NCBI RefSeq assembly: GCF_036670025.1
Contig: NZ_CP137640.1
Coordinates: 4,746,001 to 4,810,000, forward strand
From: Bacillus_BD oryzisoli
GTDB lineage: Bacteria; Bacillota; Bacilli; Bacillales; Cytobacillaceae
Length of the DNA: 64,000 bases
Direction of reading: 5' to 3'
Shown here: piece after piece, positions 16,887 to 25,733 of the stretch
Layout of the letters: the number at the start of each line of letters is the position of its first letter
Position numbering within the stretch: position 1 is the stretch's first letter
Notes under the pieces: generated by a model
Seen by the model: the letters and a program-made list of their open reading frames with translations, nothing else
Database searches by the model: none
What the model was told of the DNA's origin: nothing
Position numbers and translations under genes: made by a program

Positions 16887-18289
16887 GATTTGATTCCTCC
16901 AAGTGCTGATAGCATCGGTTTAAATTTAATATTCGTTTCTTCATATTCTGTCTCGGCAATTGAATCCTCAACCAAGCCGCAGCCGGCAAAAATAGAAGCC
17001 TCATTGCCTTGAATTAATCCGGAACGAATCGCAACAGCAAACTCACCGTTTCCTTTATAATCCAGCCAGCCTATTGGACCTGCAAAAAATCCGCGGTCTA
17101 ATTCCTCTACTTCTCTAATTTTTGCAACAGCAGGCATCTTGGGAAGTCCGCCGAGAGCTGGTGTCGGATGTAGTTTTTCTACTAGGGAAAGAAGCGAAGT
17201 ATGTTCATCAGCTTTGCCAATTACAGGCGTATATAAATGTTGAATATGTTTTAATTTAAGCAATTGAGGCTTGGATGGAAGAGTGACTTTGCTGCAAGTA
17301 TCTTCCATAGCTTCTTTAATCATATCAACAACATATTGATGCTCAATTAAATTTTTGTCATCTGTTAACAGTGAATGTCCAAGCTGTTCATCCTCTGCCT
17401 CATTCTTACCCCGGGCAATCGAACCAGCCAAACAGGTCGAAAATACTTGGTCTTGGTCTTTTTTCACTAAACGCTCTGGTGAGGCACCAATAAAACAATC
17501 ACCCTCTGATTCAAGCGCAAATACATAGCTATTCTTCTGTTCATTAAGCAAGCGGTCAAGAACAGGTTCGATTTGTATTTTCCTATTAAATACAAGCCGG
17601 AGTTCTCTTGCTAATACGACCTTTTTAAGCGGGCCTTTTTTCAATCCTTCAACGACCTGTGTAACGGACTGTTTCCAAGCGTCCGGCTTTACTTCCAGCT
17701 GATCAACGAGAGAGATCGGGTCAAACATGAAATGCTTTCTTGCCCCTGCCAACAGCTCCTGCCGCTCATTTTCAACAGCCGTATAAAAGGTAGCGTCATG
17801 TTCCTCCTTACAAACAACATTGGTTGTTAAATAAGTTTGACCTTCCATGATGCTTAACATAAAACGAGGAATATGAAATAAGGAAGAAGAAAATTTTGAC
17901 CAAAGCATTGTTTTTTCTTTATCCGGATCAAACGAAAAACCGCCAAAAGCAGTCGGCCCCGTTCCCTGTACATGCACATCATCAAAAATAATCGCTTGAT
18001 CGATAAACTGCCCCCACTCCTTTTCAACATGAAAAAAGCGGTCAGTTGCCTGATCCGATGCGATTTCTTTACATATTCCTAAACCTATCATGTAACGTTC
18101 TTGTGAAGGGTGTTTCCAAAAAAATCTTTTACCGCCATATTTTTCTTTTCCGGCTGCAAAAAATGAAAGAGGTGAACAGGAGTCAATTTTTTGTACCTCG
18201 CTCACCAATATGGAGGCAGAATTTTTTTTTGCCTTTTCTATTGCTGCTTGGATCCCTTCTTTTAGTTCCGTCCGTTGAATGGTAACCAA
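16883..18289 (-). CDS. menF: Isochorismate synthase
   Basis: 468-residue chorismate-utilising enzyme that isomerises chorismate to isochorismate, the entry step of menaquinone synthesis. The C-terminal domain carries the family blocks KKVVLARELRL, FIGASPERLVK, CLAGSIARG, LHPTPALGGLPK and GPIGWLDYKGNGEFAVAIRSG, with the EYEETNIKFKPML tail. I choose TTG 18289 as start, six bases after GGAGGGG; the frame can extend only five more codons. It is first in the operon menF-D-H-B-E. It could also feed siderophores, but the neighbours point to menaquinone. Confidence 0.93.
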   Translation of the reverse strand: MVTIQRTELKEGIQAAIEKAKKNSASILVSEVQKIDSCSPLSFFAAGKEKYGGKRFFWKHPSQERYMIGLGICKEIASDQATDRFFHVEKEWGQFIDQAIIFDDVHVQGTGPTAFGGFSFDPDKEKTMLWSKFSSSLFHIPRFMLSIMEGQTYLTTNVVCKEEHDATFYTAVENERQELLAGARKHFMFDPISLVDQLEVKPDAWKQSVTQVVEGLKKGPLKKVVLARELRLVFNRKIQIEPVLDRLLNEQKNSYVFALESEGDCFIGASPERLVKKDQDQVFSTCLAGSIARGKNEAEDEQLGHSLLTDDKNLIEHQYVVDMIKEAMEDTCSKVTLPSKPQLLKLKHIQHLYTPVIGKADEHTSLLSLVEKLHPTPALGGLPKMPAVAKIREVEELDRGFFAGPIGWLDYKGNGEFAVAIRSGLIQGNEASIFAGCGLVEDSIAETEYEETNIKFKPMLSALGGIKS

Positions 18290-18686
18290 AAAAATCCCCT
18301 CCAATAACAGTCGATCTATTTAAGTTAGTTTTATAAACTTACACAAATACACTCAAATATCATAACATATTACCTTAGCTATGACTATTATCTCAAGCTG
18401 TTAGATATGAATCGATCGTGTATCTTTTATACAGTTTCTATATGATATTACAATAATATGGTTGTTTTTATAGCTGTAAAGAGTTACCATTCGATTTTTA
18501 CCACAAATATTCCATTTTAGAAAGTAAAGTTGTTGACACAAACTGGCTCTTTCCATAAACTTAAATTGTAACGAAATGTTCAAATTCGGGACTATTTAGA
18601 AAATTTGTTTCTGATACATAAAGATAGAAAATAAAGGTATATTCGTAACCATATATTTTTCTAGCAAAGAAATAGGAGGAATTTAG
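18290..18686. other. Divergent intergenic region between menF and menA
   Basis: 397 bases, AT-rich, with no convincing gene: the short frames inside lack ribosome sites. It must hold the menF operon promoter (minus) and the menA promoter (plus). No riboswitch-like structure is apparent. Confidence 0.6.
18533..18561 (+). promoter_or_regulatory. Putative SigA promoter for menA
   Basis: A perfect -35 TTGACA (18533-18538) is followed after 17 bases by TAAACT (18556-18561), matching four of six -10 positions. The menA start is about 125 bases downstream. Confidence 0.5.
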
Positions 18687-19622
18687 ATGGATTCGCAGGC
18701 ACAGTCAATGACTTCTCCAATTTCCAAACAAAAAAATTGGAAGGTATGGTGGAGATTAACCAGGCCCCATACATTAACAGCTGCATTTGTACCAGTAACG
18801 CTTGGAACCGTACTAGCCATGAATGATGGCACCAGCATTAATTTACCACTTTTCCTGGCAATGATGGTTGCAAGCATTCTAATTCAAATTGCGACAAACT
18901 TATTTAATGAGTACTATGATTTTAAGCGCGGGCTTGATAATGAAGAATCGGTCGGAATTGGCGGAGGAATTGTAAGGGATGGGATTCAGCCAAAAACGAT
19001 TATGAAGCTGGCACTCAGTTTATACGGCATTTCACTTATTATTGGAATTTATATTTGTATAAGCTCTAGCTGGTGGTTAGCTTTAATTGGCCTAGGCTGC
19101 ATGCTAGCAGGTTATTTATATACTGGCGGGCCGGTACCGATTGCCTATACTCCTTTTGGTGAGCTTGCCTCAGGCTTTTTAATGGGCATGGTTATTGTGT
19201 TAATTTCGTTCTTTATTCAAACTGGAACGGTATCAACAGAGAGTGTTTTAACCGCTTCACCTATTATGATTTTAGTCGGAGCAATTAATTTAGCAAACAA
19301 TATTCGTGATTTAGAAGGTGATAAAGAAAACGGACGTAAAACATTGGCTATTCTGCTTGGTAAAAAGAATGCCGTTGCCTTCTTAGCATCGATGTTTGTC
19401 ATTTCTTATGTTTGGGTATTTATGCTAATTGGATTTCAAATCATCTCACCGTGGATTCTACTTGTTGTGCTTAGCATTCCAAAAGCGGTTTCAGCTATCA
19501 AAGGATTTATTCATAATACAGCTCCAATTCATATGATGCCTGCTATGAAAGCTACATCGCAAACAAATACATTTTTCGGACTTTTATTAGCCATTGGTAT
19601 TTTTCTAGGAAACATGATTTAA
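18687..19622 (+). CDS. menA: 1,4-Dihydroxy-2-naphthoate polyprenyltransferase
   Basis: 311-residue integral membrane UbiA-family prenyltransferase that attaches the isoprenoid tail to dihydroxynaphthoate, giving demethylmenaquinone. The first Asp-rich motif is in NLFNEYYDFKRGLDN and the second in NNIRDLEGDKENGRKTLA; about eight membrane helices are visible. AGGAGG precedes the ATG. It is divergent from the men operon, unlike in B. subtilis, where I recall menA lying elsewhere. Confidence 0.95.
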   Translation: MDSQAQSMTSPISKQKNWKVWWRLTRPHTLTAAFVPVTLGTVLAMNDGTSINLPLFLAMMVASILIQIATNLFNEYYDFKRGLDNEESVGIGGGIVRDGIQPKTIMKLALSLYGISLIIGIYICISSSWWLALIGLGCMLAGYLYTGGPVPIAYTPFGELASGFLMGMVIVLISFFIQTGTVSTESVLTASPIMILVGAINLANNIRDLEGDKENGRKTLAILLGKKNAVAFLASMFVISYVWVFMLIGFQIISPWILLVVLSIPKAVSAIKGFIHNTAPIHMMPAMKATSQTNTFFGLLLAIGIFLGNMI

Positions 19623-19651
19623 AGCTTCTGCCTAAACGCAGAAGCTTTTTT
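19621..19651. terminator. Terminator between menA and glgP
   Basis: AAAGCTTCTGC pairs with GCAGAAGCTTT across CTAAAC and is followed by a T-run; the menA stop codon overlaps its first bases. Confidence 0.88.
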
Positions 19652-19681
19652 ATTTAAAACCAAATCATTTAGTTAACCAGC

Positions 19682-22075
19682 TTAGTGTACCCTAGCCTGA
19701 TCAATTTTCCAAATATCCTTTACATATTCTCGAATGGTACGATCACTTGAAAAATAACCAGATTGAGCAATATTGAATAAACTCATCTTTAACCATTTCT
19801 CTCTGTTAACATAGGTTTGGCTGACCTTCTTTTGAATATTGACATAGGAATCAAAATCACGCAGCACAAAATATTGATCATTCTGCATGAGCAAGGAATC
19901 ATAGATGGCCTCAAATTCATCGTCTACATTGGCAAAGAAACCGTTTGTCAGCTGCTCGACCACTTTACGAATCCGCTTATCATAATGAAAATATTCAATT
20001 GAGCGATATCCGTCATAATGCAACACTTCATCCGCCTTTAGACCAAAAATAAAGATATTTTCTTCTCCAACCTTGTCTTTAATTTCAACATTCGCACCAT
20101 CCAGCGTTCCAACTGTCAAAGCACCGTTCATCATAAACTTCATATTTCCAGTTCCGGACGCCTCCTTACTTGCCGTGGAAATTTGTTCACTGATATCGGC
20201 TGCTGGAAAAATTTCTTCCGCGAGTGAAACACGATAGTTTTCAAGGAAAATGACCTTTAATCGATCTTGAACAGCGGGATCATTATTTACTTTTTCCGCG
20301 ACTGTATTGATTAGTTTTATGATTTTTTTTGCATAATAATAACCTGGGGAGGCTTTGGCACCGAAAATAAAAGTACGAGGATGAAAGACATATTGCGGAT
20401 CTTCTTTTATCCGATTATAAATATGCATGATATGAAGAACATTTAATAACTGCCTTTTATAGGCGTGCAGACGTTTCACTTGCACATCAAAAATGGTCGA
20501 CGGGTCAATGAAAATTCCGGTCTGTGCTTGAATCCTGTTAGCAAGCTTTTGTTTATTTTGCCTTTTAATTTCATCTAATTGGGTAAGAAAGATCGAATCA
20601 TGTTGAAATTCGTGAAGCCTTACAAGCTGCTCAGGCTGTTTGACCCATGCAGGACCGATTGCGTCCGTAATTAAATTTGCCAGCAGTGGATTAGACTTTA
20701 ACAGCCATCTTCTATGGGTAATGCCATTCGTTTTATTGTTAAACTTTTCTGGAAATATTTGATAAAAATCATTCATTTCCCGTTTCTTTAATATTTCAGT
20801 ATGAAGGGCTGCTACACCATTCACACTATAACTGCCGACTAAGGCAAGATGGGCCATCTTCACTTGATCATGAGCAATGATGGCCATTCGTTCAATCCTT
20901 TTCCAATCACCGGGAAACAGCTGCCATAATTTCTGACAGAAGCGCTCATTTATTTCGTTGACAATCATGTAGATTCTCGGCAATAATGGCTGAAAAATTC
21001 GAATCGGCCATGTTTCCAATGCTTCTGACAATGTGGTATGGTTCGTGTAGGAAATGGTCTGCGTCGTAATGCCCCACGCTTCATCCCAGCCTAAACCGCC
21101 GACATCCATTAGGATTCTCATCAGCTCCGGAATCGCTAAGACGGGATGTGTATCATTGATATGAATACATACGTGGTGGTGTAAATCCTTCAGATTGTCA
21201 TGCTTTTTTAAGTAGCCTCTAACAATGGAGCTGATACTGGCACTAACAAGAAAGTATTGCTGTTTCAAACGGAGAATTTTTCCTTCATCATGTGTATCAT
21301 CAGGGTATAAAAATTCAGAAACACTCTCAGTCTCCCTCTTATATTTTAAAATATCCTTGTGAAACGGAAACGGCGACGGCTCCGCACTCCATAGTCTTAG
21401 TGTATTTACCGTCTGATTATCATAGCCCACAACTGGAATATCATAGGGAACAGCTGAAATTTTTTCCGCATCTGTATGTTGAAAGACAAGACGTCCGTTT
21501 TCCTCAACTACCTTCACATCGCCCCAAAATGGGACTTCAATTGCCAGATCTGCTTTGCGAACCTCCCATACTTGTCCATGCCTTAGCCAAAGTTCAGGCA
21601 GCTCCACTTGATAGCCTTCGATAATTTTCTGCTCGAATAAACCATGTTTATAGCGAATCCCACAACCGTGTCCAGGCAGATTCAAGGATGCGAGAGAATC
21701 AAGGAAACAGGCTGCAAGACGACCAAGCCCCCCATTTCCCAATCCTGCATCTGATTCCACTTCTTCTATTTGTTTCAAGTCAATCCCCAAGTCGTGCAGA
21801 CCTTCGTCAACAAGTTCCTCAATTCCAAGATTCATTAAATTATGACGAAGCAGCCTGCCAAGCAAAAACTCGATGGATAGATAATAGACCTGTCTCTCAT
21901 CGGATGATCGATAGCGTTCATTTGTTTGAATCCAATCCTTGCTGACATATTCACGAATCATATGGCCCAATGTATCAAACTGGTCGTCTTTTGTACTGTC
22001 GGCAAAACTTTTTCCACACATCATTTCCAGTCTCTGCAGGAAATGTCGCTTAAACTCCTCTTTATTTGAGAACAT
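19682..22075 (-). CDS. glgP: Glycogen phosphorylase
   Basis: 797-residue GT35 enzyme that releases glucose-1-phosphate from glycogen ends using phosphate and pyridoxal phosphate. The PLP-lysine site is in EASGTGNMKFMMNGALTVGT; other blocks are DAGLGNGGLGRLAACFLDS and THRRWLLKSNP. The start is ATG 22075, eight bases after AGGAG. It overlaps the glgA end by 14 bases, making glgP the last gene of the glycogen operon. Length is normal for bacterial GlgP. Confidence 0.95.
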   Translation of the reverse strand: MFSNKEEFKRHFLQRLEMMCGKSFADSTKDDQFDTLGHMIREYVSKDWIQTNERYRSSDERQVYYLSIEFLLGRLLRHNLMNLGIEELVDEGLHDLGIDLKQIEEVESDAGLGNGGLGRLAACFLDSLASLNLPGHGCGIRYKHGLFEQKIIEGYQVELPELWLRHGQVWEVRKADLAIEVPFWGDVKVVEENGRLVFQHTDAEKISAVPYDIPVVGYDNQTVNTLRLWSAEPSPFPFHKDILKYKRETESVSEFLYPDDTHDEGKILRLKQQYFLVSASISSIVRGYLKKHDNLKDLHHHVCIHINDTHPVLAIPELMRILMDVGGLGWDEAWGITTQTISYTNHTTLSEALETWPIRIFQPLLPRIYMIVNEINERFCQKLWQLFPGDWKRIERMAIIAHDQVKMAHLALVGSYSVNGVAALHTEILKKREMNDFYQIFPEKFNNKTNGITHRRWLLKSNPLLANLITDAIGPAWVKQPEQLVRLHEFQHDSIFLTQLDEIKRQNKQKLANRIQAQTGIFIDPSTIFDVQVKRLHAYKRQLLNVLHIMHIYNRIKEDPQYVFHPRTFIFGAKASPGYYYAKKIIKLINTVAEKVNNDPAVQDRLKVIFLENYRVSLAEEIFPAADISEQISTASKEASGTGNMKFMMNGALTVGTLDGANVEIKDKVGEENIFIFGLKADEVLHYDGYRSIEYFHYDKRIRKVVEQLTNGFFANVDDEFEAIYDSLLMQNDQYFVLRDFDSYVNIQKKVSQTYVNREKWLKMSLFNIAQSGYFSSDRTIREYVKDIWKIDQARVH

Positions 22076-23513
22076 ACATTTCACTCCTTGAGACAAGATT
22101 CCGATAAAGCTCAAAATATTTAACCGCGGATTGTGACCAGCTATAATTCATTAGCATGGCTGTTTCTGTTAAATGGGTCCAAACAGATCTTTCATAATAA
22201 AAGTGGAGCGCTCTTCTAATTGTATATAACATATCATGGGCATTAAAGTTTGAAAAACTGAATCCATTGCCATCCCATGTATATTCATTAAAGGATTGTA
22301 CCGTATCATTTAATCCGCCTGTTTCCCTTACAATCGGGAGTGTTCCGTATTTTAAGGCAATTAATTGTCCTAGTCCGCAAGGCTCAAATTTTGACGGCAT
22401 AAGAAATAAATCTGCCCCGGCATACAGCTGATGAGCCAAGCCTTCATCAAAACCAACATAAGCCTTAAATTTATTTCCATACCGATATTCCATTTCACGG
22501 AAAAAGTGTTCAAACTCGGGATCACCGGTACCCAGTACAATCATTTGAATATCTTCCCGCATAATTTCATGGAATACAGCTCTAACCAGCTCTAATCCTT
22601 TTTGTTTTGTTAGACGCGTAATCATCGTTATAAGGGGAATATCTTTCACATCCAGGGCAAATCGCTGCTGTATATGTACCTTATTTGTTTGTTTATCCTG
22701 AATCAATGATGAGTGATAGGGTTGGATAAGGTTTGCATCATATGCTGGATTATAAATTTCTTCATCAATTCCATTTAGAATTCCTATTAGATCAGCCCTT
22801 CTTGCCGTCAATAAACCGTTTAGTTTTTCTCCATAATAATCCGTTTGAATTTCACTCATATAGGTCGGACTTACGGTTGTGATTTTATCTGCTGCAATAA
22901 GGGCACCTTTCATAAAGTTAATATTCCCATAGAACTCTAGCTCATCGATATGAAAATACCTATCATCCAAATTAAACAGGTCTTTTAATGCTTCCTTCGG
23001 CATAATACCTTGGAATTGTAAATTATGAATCGTAAAGATTGTTTTCATTTGCGCGTACTCATCGCGACTCTGATACCTTCTTTTTAAAAGAAAAGGAATC
23101 ATACCAGTATGCCAGTCATGACAATGAATGATATCAGGGTAAAAGGAAAGCTGCGCTAGACTTTCCAAAACAGCTTGATTAAAATAAGCAAACCGTTCAC
23201 CATCATCATCATATCCATAAAGACGGTCACGTTTAAAATATTGTTCATTATCAATAAAGTAATAAATCATGTTTTGATACGTATATTCTTCAATTCCGCA
23301 ATACTGATTCCGCCAACCAACCTCGACAGTAAACTCAGCTTTTTTCTTCATATCTTTTTTAAACTGATCTGGAATGGTTCCATACTTTGGCATCATTATG
23401 CGCACATCAGTACCAAGATTCTTAAGTTCCTTTGGCAAGGAACCTGCTACATCAGCAAGTCCCCCGGATTTTATAAATGGAACACATTCACTTACGGCAA
23501 ATAATACTTTCAC
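22062..23513 (-). CDS. glgA: Glycogen synthase (ADP-glucose)
   Basis: 483-residue GT5 glycosyltransferase that elongates alpha-1,4-glucan from ADP-glucose. The N-terminal ADP-glucose motif KSGGLADV has K15; later blocks are CHDWHTGMIPFLLK, NGIDEEIYNPAYD and PSKFEPCGLGQLIALKYGTLPIVRETGGL. Its start overlaps the glgD stop by four bases (ATGA). Confidence 0.95.
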   Translation of the reverse strand: MKVLFAVSECVPFIKSGGLADVAGSLPKELKNLGTDVRIMMPKYGTIPDQFKKDMKKKAEFTVEVGWRNQYCGIEEYTYQNMIYYFIDNEQYFKRDRLYGYDDDGERFAYFNQAVLESLAQLSFYPDIIHCHDWHTGMIPFLLKRRYQSRDEYAQMKTIFTIHNLQFQGIMPKEALKDLFNLDDRYFHIDELEFYGNINFMKGALIAADKITTVSPTYMSEIQTDYYGEKLNGLLTARRADLIGILNGIDEEIYNPAYDANLIQPYHSSLIQDKQTNKVHIQQRFALDVKDIPLITMITRLTKQKGLELVRAVFHEIMREDIQMIVLGTGDPEFEHFFREMEYRYGNKFKAYVGFDEGLAHQLYAGADLFLMPSKFEPCGLGQLIALKYGTLPIVRETGGLNDTVQSFNEYTWDGNGFSFSNFNAHDMLYTIRRALHFYYERSVWTHLTETAMLMNYSWSQSAVKYFELYRNLVSRSEMYVLK

Positions 23514-24535
23514 GAGTTCATCAACGCTCCCTGTACTGTACCTTTTCGAATAACTAACGGTTTTTTACTTGTTCCGTTCATAACCGTTCCGGACTCCACC
23601 CTTACATCTTTATCAAGGATAGCCGAATCTATTACACAATTATCACCAATTTGGCATTTTTGCATAATAATGCTGTTGCTGATAACAGACCCTTTGCCAA
23701 TTTTAACTCCGCGGGAAATAATACTATTTTCAATTGTTCCATTAATCATACAGCCGTTTGCAACCATCGCACTCTTGATTACAGCCTCTTTTTGATAACG
23801 AGTCGGCGGTTCATCCTTTACTTTAGTAAAAATTGGCTGTGTAGGAATAAACAAGTTATCTAATACAAATGGATGAAGAATCTTCATAGATGTTTCGTAA
23901 TAAGCTAAAATGGAGTCTATTTTATATGCTAATTCGGGATATTCGTACGTACAAAGAGTATATGGCGCTAAGCCATTCACTACATCCTTCATACATGTGT
24001 ACCCGGTTTTCTGTCTCTCTTCAATTAGTTCAATCAACAACCTCTTTTTGACAAGGTACATATCAAGTGATTGCCCGTTATGACAAATTTCCGTAATATC
24101 ACAGCCCATATCTATATGCCTGTCAAGCACTGGCTGAAAATTCATATTAAAAATTGTATAACAATTGGCAATGATGGCATATTCCTGTGTGCTTTTGTAT
24201 AAATAATCTAGATTGGCAGCAAAATGGGTAAAGGAGCCAATGCCTGCACTTGGAGTATCTAAATTAGGGGATGGAAAAAAGAACAAACCATCTCTCTTAC
24301 GGTCTAACTCCCAATTTTTACCAGAGCCTAAATGATCCATCAACGAACGGTATTGATACTTTGGAAAAATCGCTACACTTTGAATGTTTGAATTCACCAT
24401 CGAAGATAAGACAAAATCAATTAACCGGTATCTGCCGGCAAAAGGAAGGGCCGCTAATGACCGATGAGTAGTTAGTTCCTTTAAATCATCATAATAAGTT
24501 GTAGCATCGATAACACCTAATAACTTTTTATTCAT
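23510..24535 (-). CDS. glgD: Glucose-1-phosphate adenylyltransferase GlgD subunit
   Basis: 341-residue nucleotidyltransferase-like subunit that partners GlgC in Bacillus ADP-glucose pyrophosphorylase. The N-terminus lacks the GGxGxRL nucleotide signature of catalytic subunits (here DATTYYDDLKELTTHRSLAALPF), as expected for the regulatory GlgD. The GRYRLIDFVLSSMVNS block and the C-terminal left-handed beta-helix repeats (INGTIENSIISRGVKIGKGS) are present. GAAAGGAGAGG precedes the ATG. Confidence 0.93.
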   Translation of the reverse strand: MNKKLLGVIDATTYYDDLKELTTHRSLAALPFAGRYRLIDFVLSSMVNSNIQSVAIFPKYQYRSLMDHLGSGKNWELDRKRDGLFFFPSPNLDTPSAGIGSFTHFAANLDYLYKSTQEYAIIANCYTIFNMNFQPVLDRHIDMGCDITEICHNGQSLDMYLVKKRLLIELIEERQKTGYTCMKDVVNGLAPYTLCTYEYPELAYKIDSILAYYETSMKILHPFVLDNLFIPTQPIFTKVKDEPPTRYQKEAVIKSAMVANGCMINGTIENSIISRGVKIGKGSVISNSIIMQKCQIGDNCVIDSAILDKDVRVESGTVMNGTSKKPLVIRKGTVQGALMNS

Positions 24536-24593
24536 GAGGTTTCCTCTCCTTTGTGATTGAAAGATGGTATCTCCCCCCGGTTCAGACAGCTTT

Positions 24594-25733
24594 TTAATTG
24601 CTTGCTATCATCTCATCTGTTACTAATACAATTTCCTCTCGATTGGCGTCTGCTTTTATGACAGTGTTATTAGGTATACACATATGTGAAGGGACAATGG
24701 CTCTTTCAATAAAAACATTCTCTCCGATAACAGCATCCGGCATAATAACCGATTCTCTTATCATCGATCCTTTTTTTATCGTAACCCCTTGGAACAGAAC
24801 CGACTTATTTACGATTCCTTCTATGGTGCAGCCTTCATTTAGTAAGGATTCCCTGACTTCGGCTTCAGATGAAATATATTGCGGCTTTTGATTCGGATTT
24901 ACAGAGTATATGCGCCAATCATAATCAAATAAGTCTAATTCACAGTTATCATCTAATAGGTCCATATTCGCTTCCCACAGGCTTTTGACTGTTCCAACAT
25001 CCTTCCAATAACCCTTAAATGGATAAGCAAACAATTTCTTCTGGTCTCGAAGAAGCAATGGAATGATATCCTTCCCAAAGTCGTGTGAAGATTCTGTATT
25101 TTCAGCATCCAAGAAAAGATATTCTTTTAGAACTTCCCATTTAAAAATGTAAATTCCCATGGAAGCCAGGTTATTTTTCGGCACCTCAGGTTTTTCTGCA
25201 AAATCTGTTACGGCAAGATCTTGATTTGTATTCATGATCCCAAATCGGCTTGCTTCATCCCAAGGAACTTCAATCACCGAAATAGTACCATCCGCTTTCT
25301 TGTTAACATGATATTCCAGCATTTCCTCGTAATTCATTTTATAGATGTGATCACCTGATAAAATCAGAACATGCTCAGGATTATTCTGTTCGATATAATT
25401 TAGGTTTTGATACACCGCACTTGCGGTACCTGTGTACCACTTTACCTCTGAAGAAGCACTGTATGGCGGTAAAACGGTGACACCTCCATCCTTACGGTCC
25501 AAATCCCAAGTACTTCCGATTCCAATATAGGAGTTTAAGACCAGCGGCTGATATTGTGTTAAAACACCGACAGTTGAAATACCTGAATTGGTACAATTAC
25601 TTAAGGCGAAATCAATAATTCTATATTTTCCACCGAACGGAACAGCTGGTTTCGCAATTTCTTTTGTTAGGGAGTTTAATCTACTTCCTTTTCCTCCTGC
25701 CAATAGCATAGCTATACACTTTTTCTTTATCAT
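24594..25733 (-). CDS. glgC: Glucose-1-phosphate adenylyltransferase catalytic subunit
   Basis: 379-residue enzyme that makes ADP-glucose, the committed step of glycogen synthesis. The nucleotide motif LLAGGKGSRLNSLTKEIAKP, GGKYRIIDFALSNC, YTGTASAVYQN, the catalytic SGDHIYKM and FAEKPEVP are all present. A C-terminal beta-helix follows. The AAAGGAG site lies ten bases before the ATG, and the gene overlaps the last 53 bases of glgB in another frame. Confidence 0.95.
   Translation of the reverse strand: MIKKKCIAMLLAGGKGSRLNSLTKEIAKPAVPFGGKYRIIDFALSNCTNSGISTVGVLTQYQPLVLNSYIGIGSTWDLDRKDGGVTVLPPYSASSEVKWYTGTASAVYQNLNYIEQNNPEHVLILSGDHIYKMNYEEMLEYHVNKKADGTISVIEVPWDEASRFGIMNTNQDLAVTDFAEKPEVPKNNLASMGIYIFKWEVLKEYLFLDAENTESSHDFGKDIIPLLLRDQKKLFAYPFKGYWKDVGTVKSLWEANMDLLDDNCELDLFDYDWRIYSVNPNQKPQYISSEAEVRESLLNEGCTIEGIVNKSVLFQGVTIKKGSMIRESVIMPDAVIGENVFIERAIVPSHMCIPNNTVIKADANREEIVLVTDEMIASN

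Noticed and set aside
18401..18583. Minus-strand frame of 60 residues between menF and menA
   Set aside because: No ribosome site, Cys/Lys/Asn-rich random-looking composition, and it covers a probable promoter region.
25681..25733. glgB/glgC 53-base overlap as a frameshift
   Set aside because: Both proteins are complete with all catalytic motifs, and glgC has its own AAAGGAG site; the overlap only lengthens the GlgB tail.
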